Shown: positions 47,828 through 55,559 of the stretch, in pieces | How positions within the stretch are numbered: position 1 is the stretch's first letter | How the letters are laid out: every line of letters starts with the position of its first letter | Assembly: GCA_036873755.1 (NCBI GenBank) | Contig: JAVTVY010025124.1 | Coordinates: 51,718 to 115,717 of the forward strand | Source of the DNA: Hanleya hanleyi | Taxonomy: Eukaryota > Mollusca > Polyplacophora > Lepidopleurida > Hanleyidae | Length of the DNA: 64,000 bases | Direction of reading: 5' to 3' | Notes under the pieces: generated by a model | What the model was told of the DNA's origin: nothing | The model's database searches: none | The model's input: the letters and a program-made list of their open reading frames with translations, nothing else | Made by a program: the position numbers and the translations under genes

Positions 47828-47935
47828 AACAATGGCGCCAATGGTGGCTAATGGCGGATAATGGCGGCGCTCTACGGGTAGACTATAAATATCGCGCAGT
47901 ATCTCGTCTGCTATCCATTCATTCAGAACTGCATC
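47828..47935 (+). promoter_or_regulatory. Promoter of RING gene: ATGGCGG cluster plus TATA box
   Basis: Three to four ATGGCGG/ATGGTGG sites (47831-47868) lie just upstream of TATAAAT (47884-47890). The start codon is 46 bp after the TATA box, so the leader must be very short. The same sites dominate the divergent promoter at 50643-51037. Confidence 0.65.
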
Positions 47936-48541
47936 ATGACTACCAGACGGAGGCTATTCAACGCACAAGATCCTAGAGAACATAGGGAAGTGATTCACAC
48001 CAGTGGAGAAGACAACGATGAACATGTTACTATAATTACCAGCTTACAGCGGGTGGATGAACATCATATTGCTGATACGTTGAGACGGCGAGGTGCACAA
48101 CAAGACCAAGAGATAAGGGACGCTATGGAAGAAGATGTAACAGACGATGAAGTTCTCCCCGAGGTGGAGTGGTTAAATAGTAGACCCCCAGCAACTACAG
48201 CGGCTACCACAACGACGGCTACCCAAACGCCGGCTACCACAACGCCGGCTACCACAACTCCGGCTACAGCAACAGGAATGACAACACAACCACCTCTAGC
48301 AGAGATCGTCCGCCTGAACGAACAGATTGATCAAATGAACGAACACATTGATCAATTAGAAGAGGACAAGTGTAAACTACGTGTACAACTGACTAAGGAA
48401 GAGAATAAATCCACCTGTAGCGTGTGTAACATCGAAGAGACCATGTACGCCTTCTTCCCGTGCGGTCACCTATGCCTATGTCGGGAATGCTTGGTATCCC
48501 TAACATGTATAGGGGGGACGTGCCACTGCAGTGAGACGTAG
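47936..48541 (+). CDS. RING-finger protein, C terminus interrupted
   Basis: A 201-codon protein. Residues 1-80 are acidic and charged, 83-119 are Thr/Pro/Ala-rich, 122-157 form a likely coiled coil (LNEQIDQMNEHIDQLEEDK), and 161-186 start a C3HC4 RING (CSVC, then FPCGHLCLCREC) like those of IAP-type E3 ubiquitin ligases. The frame stops with TAG at 48539. The last zinc pair CPVCR is present in the same frame at about 48563-48577 and the frame then runs to 48618. So the RING is split by an in-frame stop: a null copy, or a stop read through. No intron fits the ~20 bp gap. The gene is intronless and TATA-driven, convergent with the CARD-PC4 gene. By analogy, a ligase acting on cell-death or immune signalling; that is inference. 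Confidence 0.75.
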   Translation: MTTRRRLFNAQDPREHREVIHTSGEDNDEHVTIITSLQRVDEHHIADTLRRRGAQQDQEIRDAMEEDVTDDEVLPEVEWLNSRPPATTAATTTTATQTPATTTPATTTPATATGMTTQPPLAEIVRLNEQIDQMNEHIDQLEEDKCKLRVQLTKEENKSTCSVCNIEETMYAFFPCGHLCLCRECLVSLTCIGGTCHCSET

Positions 48542-48734
48542 GAACTGCATTTAAAGATACGATGCCCTGTGTGTAGGACGTGGGTGTCTGGCGTGAAGAA
48601 AATTTTTCGCCCGTAAACAGTGTGATAACACTTTCCAAAGGGCCTTTTCAGGGCCAACCCAATCTTTCGAAAGAGGAAGCTTCTAACTCAAAGCACAAAA
48701 AACACCAGCTCCCATCACCAATATGAAAACCTAA

Positions 48735-49225
48735 GGTCTTCACCACAGTAGACTCTTAGTGTTGAATTTTTGTTAATACAATTATCTTTGCAAAGAATGA
48801 ACACTAACACCCATTTTGAATTTCTACTATTTTTATTAACACAATAGAATGAACGTCTTCACCACAGTAGATTCTTGGTATTGAATTTTTTTAATACAAT
48901 TATACGCTATCAAGGCGCTTAAATGAACGTAGAATGAACATAGAATGAACGTAGAATGTAGGAATACGGTAATGTCTGAATGTTCAATGCAACAAGACTT
49001 GTGTGAAATGGTCAATATTTATGCAACAAGACTAACACAGTAGAATGAACGTCTTCACCACAGTAGACTCTTGGTATTGAATTTTTTTAATACAATTATA
49101 CGCTATCAAGGCGCTTAAATGAACGTAGAATGAACATAGAATGAACATAGAATGTAGGAATACGGTAATGTCTGAATGTTCAATGCAACAAGACTTGTGT
49201 GAAATGGTCAATATTTATGCAACAA
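48735..49225. repeat. ~195 bp tandem repeat between convergent genes
   Basis: GTCTTCACCACAGTAGA(C/T)TC recurs at about 48738, 48856 and 49051. The last two copies are complete and nearly identical, with ATGAACGTAGAATGAACATAG triplets inside. The last copy runs into the stop-codon end of the CARD-PC4 gene. The array may contain the polyadenylation signals of both genes. Confidence 0.8.
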
Positions 49226-50530
49226 AACTTGTTTGAACTCGTCATCGTCTTTCCGCCCCTGGTGCACGTAGATGAAGGTGGCAATCTGTTCACGTGGAAT
49301 TCTGGATGGACAGGCAGCTTCCAATGCCTGGGCAATTTGCACCTCGTTCACGTCCTGTAGTGCCTCAGTGATGAGCGCGTCTGATGGTATACTATTGTCC
49401 ACACACGTATGCGTGTTGAAGAGCCCGTTCTTGTTCACACAGCCTGCACATTGCTGGATACGCAAGTGTCGAATGCGGGGTCTGAGATGATCCAGGAATG
49501 TGTCGATGTACTTCTTATAAATATACTGAGACACCTGGTCAGACAGGACTTCATGAATTTCAGCTGTGAGACTCTGCAGCTTCCGCCACGCAGGTATTTT
49601 CAGGGTGACGCCCTGAGAACAAGGAATACGCTTTTGCGTATCTGACCTCATTTTCCATTTTCGAATATGCACGAGGAGCATGTTGTTGAATGTAGAACAG
49701 GTGACAAAGATGTCGTCACCCACATAAAATTTCGCTTCGTCACTCCCCTGGTGGTCAATGACCGCATCGACGGCGTAATCAATGGCCTGTACTCTTATCC
49801 AGGTGTCCAACGTCAAGGCGATATGCTTAGGTGGTTTGTCGTCCCAGGCCGGTGCGTTAAAATGCACTTCCTCTTCTTTGACACTCACAGTTAAATAGGG
49901 AGAGAGCTCCCAAGTGTTCGTGTGGGCCGCCTGGTAGGCCTGCTGGATAATGTCATTGATCTCCTGCACAGACATAGGAAGTAGCACCTCTTCTTTCGCT
50001 TGCTCAGGCACTTGCTGGGGCACTGGCTGAAGCACTTGCTGAGGTATTTCTAAAGGTGTTAGTCGGGGCCGTTTGGGTAGTGCACCGGGACCGGACTCTT
50101 GGTGTGTACGTTTGGTAGCTGTACGCTCTTCGGCGACGTCCATGACTAAGATATTATCTTCTGAATCCTGGGCTTGAAGTAGATCTGCTAGTTCTTCATT
50201 TCCCGTCTTCTTCAGCGCCTCCACGAAGGCTAGAAATGTATAGGGGCCACGGCGCAGTAGATCGTCGATGAGGGCTCTGTTTTGTCGTGAAGTGGTTTTC
50301 TCCGCCATGATATCTTCGACACCGTGTTTAAGGATTATGTTTTCCTCCGTAAGCAGATCACATAGTTCGGCCACATGCTGCATCTCATCAATGAGGCGAA
50401 CACGGTACTGTTGAAGCTTAGCTCGCTGGGATGACTCCATGACTGTGGGCTCAGGCTGGTCAGTAGCTGCTACGGTGAAATAGGCTGGTGAAGTTGCACT
50501 GGTAAAATGAAAATCTTCTCCACGTCTCAT
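49208..50530 (-). CDS. CARD plus PC4-like fusion protein
   Basis: An uninterrupted 440-residue protein. Residues ~37-120 have the look of a caspase-recruitment domain: helices with LIDEMQHVAELCDLL, ILKHGVEDIMAE, TSRQNRALIDDLLRRG, FLAFVEALKKTGNEELADLL. A Gln/Pro-rich linker with a nuclear-localisation-like PKRPR (152-156) follows. Residues ~266-325 resemble the single-stranded-DNA-binding domain of PC4/SUB1: KFYVGDDIFVTCSTFNNMLL, VHIRKWK, GVTLKIPAWRKL. The C-terminal third is unassigned and includes a Cys pair (CAGC). The PC4 part suggests a role at viral-type promoters or replication forks, and the CARD part suggests contact with host apoptosis or inflammasome signalling. This pairing is not one I know from cellular genes. 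Start chosen at the first ATG; an internal Met at residue 31 is possible. Confidence 0.72.
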   Translation of the reverse strand: MRRGEDFHFTSATSPAYFTVAATDQPEPTVMESSQRAKLQQYRVRLIDEMQHVAELCDLLTEENIILKHGVEDIMAEKTTSRQNRALIDDLLRRGPYTFLAFVEALKKTGNEELADLLQAQDSEDNILVMDVAEERTATKRTHQESGPGALPKRPRLTPLEIPQQVLQPVPQQVPEQAKEEVLLPMSVQEINDIIQQAYQAAHTNTWELSPYLTVSVKEEEVHFNAPAWDDKPPKHIALTLDTWIRVQAIDYAVDAVIDHQGSDEAKFYVGDDIFVTCSTFNNMLLVHIRKWKMRSDTQKRIPCSQGVTLKIPAWRKLQSLTAEIHEVLSDQVSQYIYKKYIDTFLDHLRPRIRHLRIQQCAGCVNKNGLFNTHTCVDNSIPSDALITEALQDVNEVQIAQALEAACPSRIPREQIATFIYVHQGRKDDDEFKQVLLHKY

Positions 50531-50566
50531 GCTCCAGTGAGGCCCTACTGTGGTGAGAACAAGCTG

Positions 50567-50623
50567 GTAGGCAGGCAGGCAGGCAGGCAGGCTGGTCAGG
50601 CAGGCAGGCAGGCAGGTAGGTGT
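50567..50623. repeat. (GGCA)n microsatellite in the CARD-PC4 leader
   Basis: About 12 GGCA tetranucleotides with two interruptions, between the TATA box and the start codon. Confidence 0.9.
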
Positions 50624-50642
50624 GATAGCTATGTTGGGTAGT

Positions 50643-51037
50643 GCAATGAATACACCAAACCACTAAAAATCGCCCCCCTTTTATACGTTTTTCTTCAACA
50701 ATGGCGGATAATGGCGGCTAATCCGCCATTTTCCCACAATGGCGGTCAGGTCTTTCCGCCATTAGCCGCCATTATCCGCCATTTTCCTCACAATGACGGT
50801 CAGGTCTTTCCGCCATTAGCCGCCATTTTGCCCCATTTTCCCATAGGCAGTCAGGTCTTTCCGCCATTAGCCGCCATTTTCCCACAATGGCGGTCAGGTC
50901 TTTCCGCCATTAGCCGCCATTATCCACCATTTTATTAGCCGCCATTTTCCAACAATGGCGGATTCGCCGCCATTATCCGCCATTGTTGAAGAAAAACGTA
51001 TAAAAGGGGCGATTTTTAGTGGTTTGGTGTATTCATT
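50643..51037. promoter_or_regulatory. Mirror-image divergent promoter
   Basis: Inverted arms 50643-50733 and 50951-51037 are nearly identical. Reading outward, each has ATTATCCGCCATTGTTGAAG, then ACGTATAAAAGG, a GCGATTTTTAGTGG block and GGTTTGGTGTATTCATT (likely transcription start). TATA boxes: 50677-50685 (minus, CARD-PC4) and 50999-51007 (plus, polymerase). Between them the phrase GTCAGGTCTTTCCGCCATTA recurs four times, with over 15 CCGCCATT/AATGGCGG sites in total, which resemble the YY1 site (core ATGGC, GCCGCCATNTT). The layout would drive two genes equally in opposite directions. Confidence 0.8.
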
Positions 51038-51070
51038 CAAAGTCCAGGCGAAGCCCTGTTGCACAACAAT

Positions 51071-51127
51071 ATGAGTTCCAAATCACCAAATACAAACAGT
51101 ACCGAGAATGCAAGGATTCGCCGCTGA
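51071..51127 (+). other. Upstream ORF overlapping the polymerase start
   Basis: The first ATG after the TATA box opens an 18-codon frame ending at TGA 51125-51127, and the polymerase ATG at 51108 lies inside it in another frame. It may be a true uORF or the trace of a frameshift that cut off the original N terminus. Confidence 0.4.
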
Positions 51128-52250
51128 TGAGGGAATTTTTATCACAGATCCCGACGACCCGCCTATACAAGTATTACCGGTACAACCAGCTGTGCGTACC
51201 ATCGATCAACGACAATGGAATACCATACGCCATTGTTTCCATCGGCATCGCCCGATATTGGACTTATATAATTTCCGGTTGGAAGAAAACACCCGTCTAC
51301 GTAGCTACGTGGAAGCCATCTTCAACGGCCAAGATACAGCCTTCAAGTTCAATCTCACTTTTGGCTACATTCTTCGCCATAAAATATACCAAGTCATAGA
51401 ATTCACCCCCCAGGCTTGTTTTGAGAAGTTCGCGAACGACGTCACTACCGCCCGCCGCCAAGGAGACGCCGACCCCAGTAAAGCCATCATCGGGGAAACG
51501 ATGAAATTACTCGGGAACAGCGGATATGGAAAAACGGGAACGAACCAGGACCGTCACGTGACCGTGAACATTTGTACCACGAAACAAGCCCGCAAACGCG
51601 TGAATTCGCCTCTATACCGACACATGGAGATGATTGACGACACCACCTACGAAGTGACGTTAGCCAAAAAGACCATCACATATAACCTGCCGCTCCAAAT
51701 AGGATGTATGGTGTACCATCTGGCCAAACTGCGAATGCTGGAAGTCATATACGATTTCATGGGCGTGTATTTCCACCAATCAGACTGGCAATTGATAGAA
51801 ATGGACACCGACTCAGCATACATGGCCGTTTCCAACCCGGACTGGGAGTCACTCGTCAAACCAGAATTACGTGCACAATATGAGGCGGAACGGGACCAGT
51901 GGCTACCCCGACGCGACCACTACACCTACGACAAGCGGACGCCCGGCCTGTTTAAACTAGAGTGGAGCGGTGATGCCATGATCGCCCTGTGTTCGAAAAC
52001 TTACTTTTGTGACGGTGATGACAACAAATTCAGTTGTAACGGGGTGAGTCGACGCGACTCCAACATCAACAAGGCCCTGTACCTGAATGTCCTCCAGAGC
52101 CAAACCAGCGCCGTTGGGACCAACAAAGGTTTCCGTATCATCGACCACCAGATGCGCTCGTATACCCAGGACCGGGAAGCCTTCACATACTTCTACCACA
52201 AGCGCAAAGTCCTGCCCGATGGTGTGACTACAACCTATCTTGACATTTAG
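51108..52250 (+). pseudogene. Type-B DNA polymerase, internally deleted
   Basis: 380 codons. Residues 40-92 match the polymerase segment encoded at 61035-61215 (CFHRHRPI, LYNF, LRSYVEAIF, FGYILRHK). At residue ~93 the sequence jumps to a region close to the palm: KLLGNSGYGKTGTN (motif B-like NSxYG, 137-141), MDTDSAYM (motif C, catalytic DTDS, 232-236), TPGLFKLEW and SKTYFC (KxY motif, 297-299). The exonuclease motifs and polymerase motif A, hundreds of residues in this family, are missing. The frame is open across the junction, which could mean selection for a shorter product or a recent deletion. The family looks like the protein-primed polymerases of Polinton-like elements and related viruses. 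It could not polymerise DNA as it stands. Confidence 0.82.
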
Positions 52251-52261
52251 AGTGATAAATA

Positions 52262-52560
52262 CGAACACTGCAAATATTCCACTGGACTAACGAACTGTTC
52301 TATAATTCAATTTTTATGGGTACCAAACGCCTTTGATAAGACAGTTATATGTTCTATGAGTACTGATGATATTGCACCGGACTAACGAATTAACTGTTGT
52401 ATATAGGTTCAATAATTCAATTTAATTTTATGGGTACCAACCGCCTTTGATAAGGCATGATAAGAGGAACTCACTGTTGTATATATGTTCTATGAGTACT
52501 GCGGCTATTGCACCGGCCTTGTTGGGCTGAATTAACTGCTGTATATATGTTGTGTTTTCT
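52262..52560 (+). repeat. Tandem repeat downstream of the polymerase
   Basis: The phrase ATTGCACCGG(A/C)CTAACGAA is repeated near 52270 (worn), 52370 and 52507, and TTTATGGGTACCAA near 52312 and 52427. About 2.5 units of ~95-135 bp, each with TGTTCTATGAGTACTG. Confidence 0.7.
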
Positions 52561-52570
52561 GTTATAAAAT

Positions 52571-53344
52571 GTGTGTTATAAAACTGATCGTAGATATATT
52601 AATGTCGGAAGCCATAAAGCATTCTTTAGCTCGACTACATACAAGAGATATCATTCATGGGATGTTTCTTTGTTTATAGAGTTGCTTGAATTTCTCATTA
52701 AAAATATTTATGTGAAATTTGGCAACACAATATATCAGCAGCATATAGGTATTCCAATGGGTACTAATTGTGCACCCCTGTTGGCTGACCTGTATCTGTT
52801 CTCTTATGAATATGACTATATGCTGGCGCTTTCAAAAACCGACCCACTCAAAGCCCGTTCCTTCTCATTCACCAAACGCTATATAGACGATCTTCTCGCT
52901 GTGGATAATCGCTATATAAATGACGCAGTGAAGGATATATATCCACCTTCACTGGATTTGAAGGAAACTACAGATAGCCCTACAGGCACATCTTATTTAG
53001 ATCTCTACCTCTATAAAAATGAAGCGGGCATTCTCTCTCGTCGACTTTATGACAAAAGAGATGATTACAATTTCGACATCGTAAACTATCCCTTTCTGGA
53101 TAGTAATATTCCAGTGGGACCTGCATATGGCGTATACATATCTCGCTTAGTAGCATTTGCTAGATCCTGTGTTAAATGTGATGATTTTAATCAACGTCAC
53201 AAAACATTGTTGCAGAAACTTATAAAACAGGGCTATTCCATCAAGCGCCTCCACTCAAAGTTTCTCAAATTTGGCGATACATATCGCATGCTGATAGCAA
53301 AATACGAACGTAGCGTGCAAGATCTATGGCGCTACGTTTCGTAA
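52571..53344 (+). CDS. YIDD-type reverse transcriptase, longest copy (5'-truncated)
   Basis: 257 codons open from the truncation point to TAA at 53342; no ATG at the start, so the N part is missing. Motifs in order: SWDVSLFIELLEFLIKNIYV, QQHIGIPMGTNCAPLLADLYL, the catalytic KRYIDDLLAVDN, YPPSLDLKETT, SYLDLYLYK, LYDKRDDYNFDIVNYPFL, VGPAYGVYISRLVAFARS and the terminal LWRYVS. No GIY-YIG nuclease follows. It resembles endonuclease-lacking Penelope-like RTs, but the class is uncertain. It is the best template for naming the other copies in this window. Confidence 0.85.
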   Translation: MCYKTDRRYINVGSHKAFFSSTTYKRYHSWDVSLFIELLEFLIKNIYVKFGNTIYQQHIGIPMGTNCAPLLADLYLFSYEYDYMLALSKTDPLKARSFSFTKRYIDDLLAVDNRYINDAVKDIYPPSLDLKETTDSPTGTSYLDLYLYKNEAGILSRRLYDKRDDYNFDIVNYPFLDSNIPVGPAYGVYISRLVAFARSCVKCDDFNQRHKTLLQKLIKQGYSIKRLHSKFLKFGDTYRMLIAKYERSVQDLWRYVS

Positions 53345-53741
53345 CTTGTGTCTAATTCCGCTTAACCCGGGGCTAGGGGCCGTATGAACCCATGTACTTC
53401 AAGATCCTCATGGTACTCATATGAACAGTCACAATCAAAGCGTGACTGAGATACATCATTCTTTAGATGACGACTTTACAGCGAATATTATGGATTAAGA
53501 GTGCTGATCAGCGATACGGATTTGATATTTTTGGAACATCATGACGTCTTGCCGGCATCATTGAAAACTGTTGACCGCTTCTCTCTTGCAGGAAACAAGC
53601 CTATGTTTATGTATACTGATTGTCTTTTTGAATTTGGTGCTAATACTGTTATATGGAAATGGAATAGGTCTTTGGATTATGGACGCGGATATTCTCTAAT
53701 GGACGACGGCTGGATTATGAATGACGGACTAGACGCTTGTA
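53345..53741 (+). mobile_element. 3' UTR of the RT element
   Basis: Contains TAATTCCGCTTAACCCGGGG, CTAGGGGCCGTATGAACCC, the perfect hairpin CAGTCAC-AATCAAAGC-GTGACTG at 53427-53449 and the 3' terminus GGACTAGACGCTTGTAA. The insertion is followed by an AAAT-rich tract. Confidence 0.85.
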
Positions 53742-53744
53742 ATT

Positions 53745-53872
53745 TTCACAGAATAAATAAATAAATAAATAAATAAATTAATTAATTTTAATTAATCAAT
53801 AAATAAATAAATAAATAAATAAATAAATCAATAAATAAGTCAATAAATAAATAAATAAATAAATAAATAAAG
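53745..53872. repeat. (AAAT)n microsatellite
   Basis: AAAT tetranucleotides with an ATTAATTAATTTTAATTAAT interruption. It directly follows the RT element terminus. Confidence 0.95.
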
Positions 53873-53904
53873 AAGACGAAGAAGAAAGAAAAAAAAAGAA
53901 GTGA

Positions 53905-53995
53905 AACTCTATGCAACGAACCCGGGACTCGATCCCGGGTCCTCTTTATCCAGAGGCACACACGTTACCCATTACGCCACCAGTCCTATCGCATA
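53905..53995 (-). repeat. tRNA-like sequence, probably SINE or pseudo-tRNA
   Basis: Minus strand: TGGCGTAATGGGTAACG resembles an A-box and D-arm, and CCGGGATCGAGTCCCGG is a good T-arm with 7-base loop (B-box). The anticodon arm does not have a regular 5+7+5 form, and the 3' acceptor strand cannot pair with the 5' GGACTGG. So not a working tRNA gene. Confidence 0.45.
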
Positions 53996-54049
53996 TTCCA
54001 TCGTTAAAATATCAGTATATAATTCTTCGGCACATACTGGTGCACTGGG

Positions 54050-55260
54050 CCATGTTGAATCTAATGGAAAACCTTCTTCTATACATTTGGGGTATGGCTG
54101 TTTGGATTTATTATCTTAGTCTCATCATGTAGAACATTATGGGGAGTGTTGCGGAGCGAATCGGTGAAATTTTTGAAAAAAGTCACCGAGGACTGTATAT
54201 AATATAGCTCCAAGGGAGACAACTCGTGTAGACGAAAGGTATGGAAATAGACGTTTTGGAGCTAGGGGAGTCCCTAATGGTCGAATGGGGTCGAGTGAGG
54301 TATCAATGTGAAGCATTCATGAAGGGGCATCTGATGGGGTGGGTGTGGGATTGAAATATCGGCATTCTGCGCATGCGCGGTGGCACAAGGGTATGCAAAT
54401 AGCCGTGTTGGAGCTATGGGAGCCCCTAATGGTCCAAGTGAAGCCTAGGTGAAGGGGTATTTGATGGCTGGGTGGGTGCATGTAAAATTTTTCCTGAAAA
54501 AAAAAAAAAACGGAAAACGGACTTTATCGAAAAATCCGGGAAAATGCCTATATGGGGTATGAGGGGTATATAGGTCGCCGGGCTTAACGGGGCTTGTCTA
54601 TCAATAGAGTTATCTCCCCCTAGTTCCAGGGTGGGTGTATGCAAAAATTTTCCTGAAAAAATACGGAATACGGACTTTATCCTAAATTACGGGAAAATGC
54701 CTATATGGGGTATGGGGGGTATAGGACCATCCTGGGAAACCTACTTCTCCACATTTGCGGTAGGGTTGTGGGGTCTCGTTTTCTTAGTCTCGTCATTTAG
54801 AACATGATAAGAAGTGTCCCGGAGCGAAACGGTGAAATTTTTGAAAAAAGTCACCGAGCCTCATATAGTCCCATACTGGGGTATAGGACCGATGTTTGTC
54901 CCCCTGGGAAACGTACTTCTATACATTTGCGATAGGGTTGTGGGGTCTCGTTTTACTCGTCTCGTCATTTAGAACACGATAGGAAGTGTCCCCGTGCGAA
55001 TCGGTGAAATTTTTGAAAAAGTACGATATAGCCCCATATAGACATATATATATAAATATATATTCCCATACTGGGGTATAGGACCGATGTTTGTCTCCCT
55101 GGGAAACACACTTCTATACATTTGCGGTAGGGTTGTGGGGTCTCGTTTTACTCGTCTCGACATTTAGAACACGATGGGTAGGGTTGCGGAGCGAATTGGT
55201 GAAATTTTTGAAAAAAGTCACCAAGGCATGGGTAGGCCCATAGGCCTATACTGCATGGCT
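54050..55260 (+). repeat. Mixed tandem repeats preceding the palindrome
   Basis: GAATCGGTGAAATTTTTGAA occurs (with changes) near 54160, 54825, 55000 and 55190, each preceded by TCTCGTCATTTAGAACA. A second pair of ~160 bp units with GGGAAAATGCCTATATGGGG lies at 54480-54720. A piece at 54240-54330 is the same unit as in the foldback element at 22667-25382 (AAATAGACGTTTTGG, GGTATCAATGTGAAGC). Confidence 0.75.
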
Positions 55261-55559
55261 ATGGGTGTATAGGGCCATACGGGGTGGACATGTTGGAGTC
55301 TAGGTGAGTCCCTAATGGTCCAATGGGGTCGAGTGAGGTCTTATTTTGAAGCTCTCGTGCAGGAGCATCCGACTGGTGTATTGTTTGTGTTCAATAGTCT
55401 GCGCATGCGCAGTCTAGCCGTAGTATAGAAAACAGGCATTTTGGGTGCTATGTAGGGGTGTGTTTGGGTTAGAGATGAGCTAATCACGGTTCGAATGGGT
55501 CGTGTGAGGTGTTAAAGTGAAGCTTGTGTGGGGTAGAGTCAGAATGGTGTGTTTTTGAA

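Noticed and set aside
50711..50938. 75-codon frame with repeated PPLAAI motifs
   Set aside because: It is the translation of the CCGCCATT promoter repeats.
53905..53995. Functional tRNA gene
   Set aside because: Good T-arm, but the acceptor stem does not pair and the anticodon arm is irregular.
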